From assembly GCA_027924585.1 (NCBI GenBank), contig BSBM01000809.1, positions 6,295,001 to 6,359,000 of the forward strand: a DNA stretch of 64,000 bases, read 5' to 3'. Under the pieces are notes generated by a model, which saw only the letters and a program-made list of their open reading frames with translations, was not told where the DNA came from and did no database searches. Positions within the stretch are counted from its first letter, which is position 1. The number at the start of each line of letters is the position of its first letter. Origin of the DNA: Larix kaempferi. Its lineage: Eukaryota; Streptophyta; Pinopsida; Pinales; Pinaceae. Position numbers and translations under genes: made by a program. Shown piece by piece: positions 12,602 through 24,453 of the stretch.

Positions 12602-12916
12602 GTGGTTTTCTTGAAGAGCTTCGTCAAACGTACTATGGTTGATGAAGGTGCTTCCACGTCGGTAATGTTGTTGACTTGTTGGAAAGCTCTTGGCTCTGCT
12701 CCCCTATTCGCGTCTAGAACTACACTCACTGCATTCGATGGTAGATCTTTTATGCCACATGGAATTATCCCTTACCTTGTTGTCTCCTTGGGAGGTAAGT
12801 CCGTTCCTATTGAAGTCGAAGTGGTTGATGCACCAATCGACTACAACCTTTTACTGGGTCGAAACTGGATGTACGCTATGAAAGCTGCCGCATCTACTGT
12901 ATTTCGAGTCATTTGA
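12602..12916 (+). pseudogene. PR: Retropepsin of element B with DEG active site
   Basis: It contains MVDEGASTSVMLL, the retropepsin active-site loop with Asp-Glu-Gly in place of Asp-Thr/Ser-Gly, then the second conserved part APIDYNLLLGRNWMYAM. It is in a different frame from gag. The 12087-12600 interval is a decayed linker with stops. The same DEG motif occurs in element C's protease, so it is a family trait rather than damage in this copy. Confidence 0.8.
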
Positions 12917-12937
12917 TTTCCCCATGAAGGAAAGATT

Positions 12938-13690
12938 GTGATGATTGATCAGCTGGATTATGTTGGCACTCCTTCCACAGCATCTACGGGATCAATAGTC
13001 CCGCAAGTTTCTGATTCTCAGTTGGCAACTGGGAACATAGGTGTTGGAATGTACCCCTCGTTGATGGGAACTTTTAACCATTCAGCACTTGTGAATTTTA
13101 TTGGAACCATTTCCGATAGTGCACCTCCTCCTTCAAATAGTATGCCATTCCGGACTTCCTATTGTGATGATCCATGGATTTTTCCATCCGTGGATTCTAT
13201 GTCTGGAGACATTGCGCGCATTGGGATTTCCATGCCTTTATCTGTAGTGGAGCTCACTTACGATCACATCCAATAAACCACTGCAGATCCGGATCTCTCT
13301 TCTCCCCAAATAGTTGAAGAAGATCCCATTACACTGCCAGTTTGGGCAGCCAACTCATCTTGCTCTCATGATTGCCTCGATGATACTTTGCCTTCTGATG
13401 AAGCTATCCTTGAAGCCATGTGTGTTAGTGAGAGGCCTTGGGAAGATATGCACCATCGATCTTATTTCCTTCCCAACCTTGAGCTCATTGAGCAGGAGAA
13501 GTTTAGGATGACTCTAGCTAAGATCGTTGGTCACCCTGTGGCTCTTTTGCAGTCGCATGATGTTTTCTTGGAGGGGAATATGGCCAATATTTCCCAACCA
13601 CTTCAATCAACATCTCTCATACTCCCGGAAAGATTGAAAATGTTTACGTCGGTGATGATTGCACTCCTGAGGAGATTGCTATTTACACTG
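12938..13690 (+). pseudogene. Protease-RT linker of element B
   Basis: It stays in the protease frame (with a stop at 13274) and encodes a spacer: TGNIGVGMYPSLMGTFNHSA, then PSDEAILEAMCVSERPWEDM and HHRSYFLPNLELIE. The same blocks occur in the same order in element C (GVGMYSSLMGTFELAAP, PSDEAILESMVGLHHPWGHM). A frameshift at about 13625-13690 leads into RT. The function is unknown; the conservation between B and C suggests a real polyprotein segment. Confidence 0.7.
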
Positions 13691-15090
13691 ATTTGTTTAC
13701 GGAACTCCGGGAAGCTTTCGCATGGTCATATGAGGAGATGCCAGGAATAGACCCCCGCATTGTTGAACATGATATTAAAATGTATCCTGATGCTAAACCG
13801 GTTCGACAACGCTTACGTGCTGTGAACCCTAGGAAGGCAGCTGCTATTAAGGCAGAGGTGGAGAAACTGCTCAAAGCTGGTTTCATCTACCCTGTTCCTC
13901 TTATCGAATGGGTGTCAAACCCTGTTCCTGTGGATAAGAAGTAGGGAACGATCCATGTATGCATTGATTTCAAAGATTTGAACTGTGCATGTCCGAAATA
14001 CAACTTCCCCATGCCATTCATTGATCAAATATTGGATTCTTGTGCGGGAAGTGAGATTTTTTTATTCATGGACGGATTCTCGGGTTATAATCAGATTCAA
14101 ATCTAACCTGCGGACCAACATAAAATGGAATTTATTTGTCCATGGGGAACTTTTGCGTACCCAAAAATGCCCTTCGGCCTCAAGAATGCCGAAGCTACTT
14201 TTCAGCGAGCGATGACCTATGCCTTTCACGATCTTAAGAAGATTATGGAAGTTTTCTTGGATGATCTTGCTGGCCATTCTCGCAAGAGAGCGGACCACCC
14301 CAAGCACCTCCGTATGATTCTCGAACGATGTCTCCAATACAAAATTCGATTGAATCCGAACAAATGCATCTTCGCTATTAGGACTGGTCGCCTTCTAGGA
14401 TTCATAGTTTCGAAAGAGGGTATTAGAGTCGATCCTCTCAAAGTTGAGGCAATACTTCAATTGCCTCCTCCACATAATCTGTTTCAACTTTAGAGCCTGC
14501 AAGGGAGAGCTACTTTTCTGCGTCGGTTCATAGTTAACTATGCCAGTCTTACTAAAGGTTTCACATGCCTGTTAAAGAAAGACACACCTTTTATCTGGGA
14601 TGAGCGAGCCCAACAGTCTTTCGACACCCTTAAGAAAGATTTGGTATCGGCCCATGTGCTTAGTCCACTGGACTTTACAGGAGATTTCATTCTTTATGTG
14701 GCCGCATCTCAAGAGACTATTGGCATGGTCTTGGTTCAGGTAGATGATGCACTCATTGAGCATGTTATCTATTATCTTAGTCGAAATTTAGTAGATGCTG
14801 AACTAAGGTACACCCACATAGAAAAGATGGCACTTGCAACTGTTCACGCAGTCCAGTGGTTACGGCATTACATTTTTCTTCGAACAACCACTGTTGTAGC
14901 TCATATCAATCCGTTTCAGTTCATGCTATCACGATGCCTTATTGGGGGTAAGTATAATAAATGGATTGTGATCCTTCAGGAATTTGATCTCGAGTTTGCT
15001 TCTACAAAGTCGGTGAAATCATTGGTGTTCGCTGAGCTTATGTCAGACCTTCCACGGCTTGATGAGGATGTCATTCATGAAGATTCCTTT
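13691..15090 (+). pseudogene. RT-RH: Reverse transcriptase and Gypsy RNase H of element B
   Basis: The RT begins at EAFAWSYEEMPGIDPRIVEH and continues with KPVRQRLRAVNP, the fingers motif FMDGFSGYNQI (14070), FICPWGTFAYPKMPFGLKNA (14140) and the catalytic FLDD (14256, the family's YxDD box). Thumb and connection follow: LLGFIVSKEGIRVDPLKVEA. The RNase H-like part (14600-15000) has LSPLDFTGDFILYVAAS, LRYTHIEKMALATVHAVQ and the end INPFQFMLSR...KYNKWIVILQEFDLEF. In-frame stops are at 13942, 14104 and 14491. It would copy genomic RNA into cDNA. Confidence 0.85.
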
Positions 15091-16374
15091 GTGGATGAAC
15101 ACCTATTTCTTATCTCGACCGAGGACCCTTGGTATGGGGATGTCATTAGATATCTCCAAACTTTGAAGTTTCCTTTGCATTATTCACGAGACGAGCGACG
15201 GCGTGTGAGACATCATGCTAAATATTATACTATCATCGGTGACACTTTGTATCGCCGAGGAAAGGATTCCATTCTCCATCGTAGTTTGACTCACGAAGAA
15301 GTGGAACGGGTACTTAATGATTGCCATGCGGGGGCATGTGGCGGTCACTTATCCAAGCTTGCTACAGCCTAGTGTATTATGTGAGCAGGTTATTTTTGGC
15401 CTACTATCTTTAAAGATTGTATTAACGATGTGAAGAAATGTCACCCTTGCGAGGTGTTTTCTTGGAACATACACTCGCATCCAGCGCCCCTCCATCCGGC
15501 CGTCACCGTCGGTCCCTTCACTAAGTGGGGGGTATATTTTATGGATTGCAAACTAGCTTCGGTTGGGGGGCATCATCATATTATTGTGGCCGTGGATTAT
15601 TTTTCCAAATGGGCTGAGGCCATGCCTACCGTTAAAGCCGATGGTTCTACTGCAACCCATTTCATATTCAACCAGATTATCACTCGATTCGGTATCCCGA
15701 AAGAGATTGTCATTGACCATGATAGTCACTTTCAAAATAAGACGATGGACGATTTGTCTCTCAAGCTTCGGTTTCGTCAGGAACACTCGTCTTCCTACTA
15801 TTCTCAAGCGAATGGTCAGGTTGAAGCAGTCAATACGTCTTTGAAGACCATTCTCCAACATACCATCCAATAAAGCAAGACCAATTGGCATATCATGTTA
15901 TATCCTACTTTGTGGGCTTATCGAACCGCAGTTAAGACTGCCACTGGGTTCTCACCATTCTAGTTAGTTCATGGTGTGGAGTCACTTTTACCGGTTGAAT
16001 GCGATATTCCTTCGCTCAAGCTAGCCATAGAGCTTCTCCCTGATACGATGTAGATTGAGTAACGTTTAGTACACCTTGAGCAACTTGACGAGCATCGTCG
16101 AGATGCCGTTGTGACCATTGATGCTAACAACTGTCATGTCAAGGTTCAGTATGATAGGTCTGTCCATCCTCGACAGTATGCCGAAGGTGACTTGGTACTC
16201 TTATATGACCAAGCTAAAGAACCCCTGGGGGCACGCAAGTTCAATCCCATGTGGCACGGTCCTTACATTGTCAGACGTGTCCTAGAAAAAGGAGCTTATG
16301 AGTTAGAATATTACGAGGGAGTTGTCTTGAAGGAGCCTAGAAATGGGCTCTACCTCAAGCGGTATTATGCTTAA
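15091..16374 (+). pseudogene. INT: Integrase of element B
   Basis: The zinc-binding HHCC module is visible: HAGACGGHLSKL...FWPTIFKDCINDVKKCHPC (15325-15455). The core domain has the first Asp in VYFMDCK (15536), the second in IVIDHDSHF (15711) and the Glu in NGQVEAVN (15811), giving a DDE triad. The C-terminal end (16111-16374) has the GPY/F-type module FNPMWHGPYIVRRVLEKGAYEL. No chromodomain follows. Stops lie at about 15370, 15382, 15871 and 15961 and near 16050-16062, so it cannot be active. Confidence 0.85.
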
Positions 16375-16486
16375 ATCTTTGGTTCGAGCTGTTACCTTTG
16401 TACACTATTGTATAGTTTTTCTGTACATAGTCTAGGTTACATTTTTGGTTGTCGGGTCTGCTGATTAGCCTTTGTTTGATTGACAG

Positions 16487-16918
16487 ATGTCAGCGGGATG
16501 TCCTACGTTCTTAGGTTTCATGGATGGTGCTAGCCGACATACGCAGCAGCTTGCTTCTGCTGCTTGGGTTATCTTTTCACCTGACCATCTAGTTGTGTCC
16601 TCAGGAGGTGCTTGTCTTGCTCCTACATCTAACAATGTGGCTGAGTATAGTGCCATTGTTGAGCTACTTCGGGATTCCATTTCACATGACATCCAGTCTT
16701 TAGAAGTCCACTTGGATTCACAACTAGTTGTGTCTCAGCTGAATGGGTAGTACCGTATACGAGACCCTACATTACTACGGATATTCCTTAAGGTATGACT
16801 CTTGGAGAGACATTTTGTTTCCATTACATATATTCACATTCCAAGAAGTTATAATTATATATCTGATGCATATGCTAACTATGTATTATATTGGCATTTG
16901 TCACATTCATCATGAAGC
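16487..16918 (+). pseudogene. aRNH: Archaeal-type RNase H downstream of integrase in element B
   Basis: A second RNase H domain follows integrase after about 110 bases, in another frame. It contains FMDGASR (Asp), SNNVAEYSAIVELL (Glu) and VHLDSQLVVSQLNG (Asp). After a TAG at 16748 and a TGA near 16796 the same frame goes on: YRIRDPTLLRIFLKV, ITYIHIPRSYNYISDAYANY (last Asp), and ends WHLSHSS. All four DEDD residues survive. Position after integrase contrasts with element A, where the equivalent domain precedes RT. Confidence 0.8.
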
Positions 16919-17092
16919 ACATAAATACAAAGACATTCATACATTTGTACCATACACACATATAGTAGAACCGAGAACCAAAGTTGTATATATATATAAA
17001 TATGTCCAAAAATGGTAGTGTCATACAAGACTAGAGCCCGTAGCCCTCAAAACTATACATATAGATACAAAAAATATGAGACCCTGAGATAT

Positions 17093-18368
17093 CTACTCCC
17101 TCTGAGGAGGTCTAGCTGCCGACTCGACGGGATGTGTCTCATAATTGTATTGTACTGCGTTGGCCATCCACTGCGGTAGCCACACCCACTCATCAGGAAC
17201 ACCCACTACCTGGTGCTGCATAGCCTCCAGTAGTCGGGCTACCTCTATCAGTGGTACTCGGGAGACCATCCGTGATATGTTGCACCGCAATGTCTCTAGT
17301 GTGCGCCCTGCTGCAGCATCTGCTGCCACCTCATGTCTACCCTGACAACCATGTCTCAGGAAGCCCTCGGGTCTCACTGGGCCTTTTTCTGCGAGCAAAC
17401 AGTCACCCATTAGCACATGACATTACCACCAAAAATATTTTTTGCATTCTAACTATCATAAAAAAATCCATAAAAATTTAAAAAACACAAAACCTAAAAG
17501 AGTACTCACCGATGTCTCCGAAGGCTGCACCTGGTGGGAGCGGCATGTCACGGTCTTGTCTGAAGTCTATCCCTGCATAGGGGTATTCCTCGATAGCAAT
17601 CACCTGTCAGTTCCACCAGCAGAAGAACTCCTCAGTATATGGTGACGCCAGACGGCCACCACCCTGTCGTGTCAGTATCTCAGCCCACTGGGTCAGGGAT
17701 GGATCTCGGAGACTGTGAGGGGGGACATCCACCCTCGGGCTAAGTCCTGGAACCCTCTCAAAGAAGAAACTGCAGAGGATGCTACCATACCCAAATTTTT
17801 TGGCCTTCCCCTCTTTGCATTCTGTCAGTTGTGTCTTCATAGACACCATTAGAGTTGTACACCAGTCAAATATAGTAGGCTGCAAGCATTGTGATGCATA
17901 GAACATCGCCGGTCTGGATTCCTGATGTAGTGCTTTGGATCCCATGATCCGCACCAGAGTTGCCACTATGATCTTTTTGCTCAAGTCTATTATGAGATTG
18001 ATTGGCACCTGAATTCCCATTGGTCGTGTGTTGGCGGGATAGTACCGTACTATGTAATCTTGCACAGTGATCCCACCACCCACGGTCCGTGACCGAAGAC
18101 TAGCCACTTCCCCTCTACGGGACAAACCTGTAATGAAATAGATATCCTCTACATCTAGTGTCAGTGTTTGCTTGTTGAGGATGAAGTGTTGTGCATCCAC
18201 ATCCTAGTAGTTGAACAAATGATGGAGTAGTAGGTTTTGTACCCTTAAGCCCCCAAGACTCTAGTATTTATATAATCCACATGCTTGCAATTCTTGTTGT
18301 GCTTGATAATCATTGCGCACGGCCTCATCTACCTGGTCATGCTCTCTCTCCCTCCACTCTAGAACCAT
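17093..18368 (-). pseudogene. Antisense, intron-containing gene in element B (plant-mobile-domain-like)
   Basis: On the minus strand an ORF opens at ATG 18368 (MVLEWREREHDQVDEAV). It passes two TAG stops near 18261 and 18213, then runs LTLDVEDIYFITGLSRRGE and ERVPGLSPRVDVPPHSLRD to a TGA at 17607, and goes on in frame to 17510. There it meets a donor (g|GTGAGT). A T-rich 121-base stretch ends in TTTGCTCGCAG at 17389, with CTAAT as a possible branch point. The frame resumes as EKGPVRPEGFLRHGC and stops at 17093. The ED(V/I)Y-LTGL block after a tryptophan/aspartate-rich entry resembles the plant mobile domain, known from Gypsy and MULE elements and host genes. That assignment is tentative. Confidence 0.6.
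17389..17509 (-). other. Predicted intron of the antisense gene
   Basis: The minus strand starts GTGAGTACTC and ends GCTCGCAG; it is 121 bases, T-rich, with CTAAT about 25 bases before the acceptor. Removing it joins ...FGDI-G/E-KGPV... in frame (phase 1). The unspliced sequence has stops. Splicing itself is not shown. Confidence 0.55.
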
Positions 18369-20741
18369 CCTGGAGTGCAAAGAAAGAGATTTTTAGTCAG
18401 TTTCATGCTTAAAAACTTATTCATGGCCTTACCCGTGAGCTATATTGTATACAGGTGCGGGTAGACGCGAGCACCCGATTTTTTGACTACGCGTTTGATG
18501 CCCTACCCTTGACCTGCAGACTTATAGCCCGCAGGTAGCGCTAAAGCCATTTGGGGATTGGCCAAACAAAATAACCCACCGACCAAAATTGAAATAAAAG
18601 CACTTAAATGAAAGGTATGGAAGTGACCACTAACCTGCTCCAGACGGTTCGCTGAATGGTTGCTCGTAGCTCCCACGATCGGCGCTTGAAATTTCAAGTG
18701 CAAACTTACCACTCAACTCCAAAATGGTGAATAGTGCAAATGAATTGAAAATTATTAAATTTTGTTACTATTTATAATTTTCTGGACCCACTTTTCTATA
18801 GTTTTGTCCATTTTGGGCTGTTATGAACTAATATCGAGTCATGGAGTAATGTTTTTTCAACAGATTTCCTCGGTGAGAGTTGTTCCGATTCATTTCACAC
18901 CTATGGCAGGTATGTTTCACACTTGGCATATAGGTTAGATGCCATTTCCACATGCATTATGCATTTGACCTGTTGACCATTTTCATAAACCCTAGGTGCG
19001 ACCCCACTTCGTGACTGACACGGAACCTTCACACTGTTATAGAAGTGTCGTCATGTGGCGGTAGAGCTTTCCCGAGAATGGGTACCCTAGTTAGAACCCC
19101 CTTATGCATTTTGGTGTCCATACCGTTGTTTGTCCTCAGGATTGGGAGTCCTTTGTAGTCACGCCATGACTTTGCGATAAAGACTCATACTCTACTTTGT
19201 CTTCTGTTGGCAATCTCCCTTAAGGACTCCCCTCAGTTATATCATGTTGTGATTGCATTGCATCATCCTGCTTGCCGCTTGAGCCTTGTTCCTGCTCCCG
19301 CTTTCTCAATTGTTATCCTGGTGCCTAAGCACTTTCCCTGTCAAGCCCTACAGAGCTTATATATTTTCCCTTCACAATTTGATGACCCTTTGACCCTGAG
19401 GGAACACACCCCCAAGTGTCCACATCCTGCATGTACTTCCTTGCATTGAGCATAGGTATGTTCCACTGCTTGAGGCTAGTCTGCTAGCTATTTGACACTC
19501 GTTCCCTCACTTGTTGTAATATAAGCAATTTTATTCTTTTTCAAGCTTTTCCCAAATATGAAAAAGACAAAAAAAATCAAATATTCCAAAAAGCCAGACG
19601 AGATTATGGTCATTATTTCTTCTAGGCAGCTGTTGTGTCGCCTTTGAACAGAGCATTCATTCCACTCCGTACATTATGAGTAGGGACTATAGTTGGGCCT
19701 TAGGAGCTGTACTTGTTTCTCAGTTTTCTCCACCGATTGGTTAAGCTTCCAGTCATTATGGAGCCCTTTGCAATGCCTCCTGCATTGCACAGTTTATGTC
19801 AAATCTATGCTACCTGAGTCTATCCAACTGCTCATGTTCTTGTTCAAAGCAAGTACTGAAACCAGTGTTGGCCACTCCTTAGATATCTTGACTATTTCAT
19901 GTCGACCATCCTTATTGAGTCAGTCCATTTCACCTGAGATCTTCCAAATATTTCAGCATTGCTGGTACCTCGTGCTAGTTGATGGGCGATGCCTTAATGC
20001 CCTCCTTCCAGCGAGTCTCATTCAGTCGACCTCAACTCATTTATTTCGGGACTTGAGGCTTAGAGTTCGGTTGAGTACCTTGAGGCTTGCAGTCATTAGT
20101 GGCAGGTTCTCTTGCCATCGACAGTTTTGGGAATGCATCAATGTCCCTTTATCGATGGATTCATCCTAGTGTTCGACTTCAACCCATTTATTCACACTCT
20201 GATGATTGTGCTCTGTGCCTTGATTCCCATTTTCATTATTGGTGGGTCATCTCGCGCCTGTTAACAGTATACATCAATGACTGGTAATCAGACGATGTCT
20301 CATCAGGTTCGACCCCAACTCCTTTATTCACTTGATGGGACTTGCACCGTCGAAGACTTGTGTAGAAGACCCCAGGTGATTGTGGCATTCAGTATGCTAC
20401 ATATGACTTTAACTTTAAATCTGAGATATCACCTCTCATATTTCAGCAGTTTGTACGTCCAGTTTGCACCAGTTGTCTTCTTTTCAGTAGAAGACCATAT
20501 CTAACTCTAGAGGGATCGTGGCTATGATCACTTATGACATGTATCTACTTATGTATTGCCTATTCATGGCCATTGTAGAAGATTGTTGTACTATACCGAC
20601 ATGTATTCAGAGATACTATTGTATTATGACGAGTGATCTGTTCTTTCCACTTGTGTCTCCATCACTCCATTTCAGAGTTTTATAATGTATTTCGGCCATC
20701 GTACCACTTTCAGTCTCTGACCTCACACATTAGGGGGCATC
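18369..20741 (+). other. 3' noncoding region of element B
   Basis: About 2.4 kb without a convincing gene. ORFs here (e.g. 19693-20169) show no family features. Three degenerate repeats begin with a block like TCGACctCAACtCatTTATT near 20028, 20174 and 20310, about 140 bases apart. Immediately upstream of the antisense gene there is a possible further acceptor (TTTGCACTCCAG next to 18369). The region ends with the polypurine tract before the LTR. Confidence 0.5.
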
Positions 20742-21681
20742 TGTTACACAGAAATATTCCACCCTGTGACCATCAACATTCTTTGGCATGTAGGATCCAT
20801 TTCAGTGACTTAGATCCATTTTCATCCTTCAGTGATACTAGTTTATCTTATTTTTGTTCCTACCCGCATGTTGCATCACTATAGCATGCGCACCCACAAG
20901 TTGCATCCCTATAGCCTGTGGGTATCAAGTAAAATGGTAAAAACCACTATTTTATTACTTTTTACTCCCAAAAAGCGGTCATTGGGTGATCTTTGGCTCT
21001 CCATCTGCCCAAGTAATGTCTTAATGAGTCCTTTCACCTACCTTTGAGAGGACTATATATTGAGCACATATGGCTTATGGACGGGAGGAGGAAGAGAATA
21101 GTAAGGCACTCTAGTGGATTTTTTGCCCTATCTTGAGTCTGCACTTATTGATCCTTGTAGTTGTGAACCAGTTATGTTCACCTTCCAAACTCCTTTCTAG
21201 TTTGAGTTTGCCATTCATGGAGGATTGAAGTGGTGGAGGCACAAGTGGATTGATCTAGATCTTGGTTCAGATTGGTTCCTGACAAGAGGTCGTATCACTT
21301 TGTACTTATTCTTGTTCATTAATAGAAATACTCATATTCTCATCCATTCATGGTGTGAATGTCATCTATTATACATTGGGTTGCATTTGCTTATGATATT
21401 ATGGACCATTGTTATTGATGATGTTAATGTTATCTATATATCACATGTACTTGTTAGATATTTCTTGTCAAGACTAATTTGCACATTACAAGTGCTTGGA
21501 TGTGGGAGAATTGAAAGCTCCAATGGGGTTCTACATCAAACGTTGGATCAAGGTTGGTTACATTTCTCCATTGTTTTAACATTGTCATTTATAATAGCAT
21601 TGTTTTGAGAATTGAGCAGATTTCTGGTAGTCATCTGTCTGTTGTGGTATTCCCAAGCCATAGTGAGTTTTCTCCAATACA
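20742..21681 (+). repeat. 3' LTR of element B
   Basis: Same ends as the 5' LTR. A short polypurine tract (tagggggc) precedes it at 20731-20738. The TATA element is conserved near 21052-21060. Confidence 0.92.
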
Positions 21682-24453
21682 CTGTTTCTTTGGGTTTTCC
21701 GGCCAAAGTTTCTCTCGTGGCTACACATCCTGACAAAGCATCACTGATTGTCTTCTCCTTGACTCTTATGAACTCCAAGTAGGGCCATAAACTTTCAGCC
21801 TCTTTATATATCTTATCCCACACTAAATGTCTACACCCCTGCATAGCTTCCTGTCCTGCAACTTGGCGAGTGAGTTTTTTATTCTGCTCTATCGATTCTT
21901 TCTGCTTTTCCCAGAGGTCATTTATCTCCTCCTCCTGCTTCTTATTCTCTTCTTCTAGTTTCCACACTCTTTCTCTTAGCTCCTTGATCTCATTGTCTTT
22001 CAGGATGACATGTGACATAGCCTATGCCATTTCATTGGTACTGTCTTCATCACCACCTTGATTCACATTTGTATGCCGCATGTCCAGACTGGACAACTTA
22101 CTCCTTAGATCTTCAAGTTGCTTTTCTAGGCTAGTTTTCTCCCGTTTCCATTTATCTTTTTCTCTAGCACGCTTCAGTATTTCTGCTTTGCAATCATCCA
22201 ATTCCTTAGATAAAGCCTCCCTTTGTATTTCAAATCAGGTTTCCTCGGGGGCCTGGATTAGTTGGATGTTAGGGACTTTGGCCTTTTTCTGCAGGTTTGA
22301 AATTAGCTTTTCCTTATCAGCTAGTAGCTGCTTCATGGCTTTTCCTCCCCCGTCAATTCCAACAAGTTCAGTTTCTAATATTTGTACAAGTTGCTGAAGG
22401 GCTTGTATTTCACTCTTTTCTTGTTTTAGCTGATTCGCTAATTTCCCTACAGTAACTTCCAACTTATCCCCTCTCATTTCCGCTTTCGCAAGATCAACAT
22501 GGATAAGATCACCAATCTGCTGATGAAAATGGATCTTGTCAGGTACTGGTAGTGCATCCCATCTGAGCTTCATTTCTGTTACTTCGGCATCTGTTGATAT
22601 GGCCAGATTTAAAGTGTTATCCTTCTCATCTCTGCTGGGTATTAAGGAAGTCTTAGTTTTGGACAAATTGCTGGCTCTCGGCACTAGGTCAAAAAGATTT
22701 TGGGCTGAGGCTTGCCTAGTTTGTTTATAGTGCTTGCACAGATAAGATTTAGACCGGAATCTACCGCTTCCTTCACCTTCTTTAACATCTTGAAACTTGT
22801 ATTCTCTTATTTGAACTTCGGGGGTTGGGGACCCATCATTATCTGCTTTCTCATTATCTATCCAAATGGTCAAATCTTCCTAAGGTGTCCCACCAACCAG
22901 TTCTTCTTCATTGAAGGAAATCAATGACTCAACCTGGGTACTTTCACCAAACACCTCAACTGGCGTTATCATCCTGGGTCGTTTGTCTTCATTCCCCATT
23001 TGAGTGTCCATATCCTGAATTTCCTCCAGTTCTCTCTTTAGTCCCACTTCTCCAGTGCCCGAAATTTGTTCGATATTCATCACAGCATCAAACATTACGC
23101 GGTCCCTTTCCTGCAAACTTGGTGCTTCTTCTGCCTCGGCCCCCATTGTATCAGGTTTTGTCCCCTAAGTTCCCTTTCTGGTTCTTTGAGTTTGAAGGCG
23201 CTCATGTTACACTCCTTCCTTCTTCTAGAAATAACATGTAGGGGGTCATATTCAACAGCTACGTCCTTTTTGAAACCTAGAATTCTCATCAATTCCTCTA
23301 TATCCGGTAAAGCTTTCTTGCTCTCCACAATAAAAGGGCCGACCTTCCAAGGGTATTTTATATTAGTGCCCTTTTTGAACTGCAGGAACAGTGCCTCTTC
23401 CAAGCTCAATTTCTTCCTGATAAATTCGAGGGAAAAGATTCTTAAGGTCAGAAAAGAAGGAAAAATGTAGGGTTCTTTCACAAAGCCATAAAGCCTAATG
23501 ACAGTAGCAGTTTCTGAAAGGAACCAATCTCCAACAGCTACTTCATCCTTTAACTGCATTATTGACTTCATCTCGGGCAGTACTCTCGGTAGTCCCTCCC
23601 CAAAAATGACTTTATACACAGGAGGTAAAACACAGTCAAAATAATCAAACACATTGTCCAACAAAGCATTTGTCTCCAGCAAAGGGTGAAAATGTGGGCT
23701 TTCCGCGTTACTATACAGGATCATCTTCATAAGCTGCGTCTGGTATCTGAAGAATCTAGTATTCGGGAATTTTTCCACTTGTACATGCATTCTTTATGCT
23801 TAAAATTCATCAAACTTAAGAGGTGGGATGAGCCCAGTGTCAGACCTTGCTAAACAAATACTAATCCTAAAGAGTAGACTCAGTTGGACCTCTATTACCC
23901 ATTGGTTAGTATCTAAACCTAAGAATTGAGCCAACAGTGAGAAGACCAATTGGGAATCATCATCAAAAGGGTTGACGTCCAAGGGGTACAACTTTTCTGC
24001 AACTTCGGAATGGGGTTTCAGACATGTGGATAGGAAGGTTCAACGGCTTTCTGGGGCGATTTGACGGAACAGGGAAACCATAAATTCTTCTGAAAAGCTT
24101 TCCGACTCTTGATAGTGCGACTCGAGGATAAAAAATGAATTCTTTACAACTGACACATCTAAAACACAGACAACTTTAGACCTGGGGGCAGCCATGATTA
24201 TCCTTGTGGATTCAGAGTAATTCATGGAGCACCATGTTAGAAACTCGGAGAAAGAGGCTACTTGGTTTAGGCAAAAGAAAATAAAAGATGACTTATAGAC
24301 CCCATGTATGTCCAGACCCTGCTCATGCAGAGCATCTAACTTTGTTTTAATTTCTGGGATAGATAGCTGAAGGCATGGGTCAAATACATCTGCGTCGCTA
24401 TCTTCCAGGGCCACCCTAGCTTTATGGATGGTACAAACTTGTTCCTTTCGCAT
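21682..24453 (-). pseudogene. LTR-encoded ORF of element A, N-terminal and coiled-coil part
   Basis: The ORF starts at ATG 24453 and runs on the minus strand with in-frame stops near 24040, 23800 and 22878, a frameshift near 23160-23230, and more stops near 22235 and 22020. It is then cut by element B at 21686. The first ~430 residues look globular, with no domain I can name. A hydrophobic stretch around 23470-23560 (containing VIRLYGFVKEP) looks like a conserved core. The rest is acidic and then strongly coiled coil, rich in E, K, Q and L heptads (22500-21850). With the part beyond B the protein would be about 1,070 residues. Its function is unknown. I infer a retroelement-associated ORF rather than a host gene because it lies between the inferred LTR ends. 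Confidence 0.6.

Larger units (their letters stand above)
7111..21681 (+). mobile_element. Element B: complete 14.6 kb Ty3/Gypsy retrotransposon
   Basis: It has two LTRs (941 and 940 bp, about 96-97% identical by eye) and a perfect TSD ctgtt (7106-7110 and 21682-21686). The order is LTR, primer binding site, leader, gag, protease, RT, RNase H, integrase, archaeal-type RNase H, an antisense gene, a long 3' noncoding part and LTR. It sits inside the LTR ORF of element A and is therefore the youngest large insertion. Every coding part has stops or frameshifts. Many of the LTR differences are C/T or G/A transitions, as expected from methylated cytosine decay. Confidence 0.92.

Noticed and set aside
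16111-16374. Chromodomain at the C-terminus of element B's integrase
   Set aside because: The segment is the GPY/F-type module and ends at YLKRYYA; no chromodomain aromatic cage residues follow.
19693-20169. 158-residue plus-strand ORF in B's 3' region as an extra element gene
   Set aside because: Composition is biased (Ser/Leu/Phe/Cys from T/C-rich DNA), it overlaps degenerate repeats and has no conserved motif.
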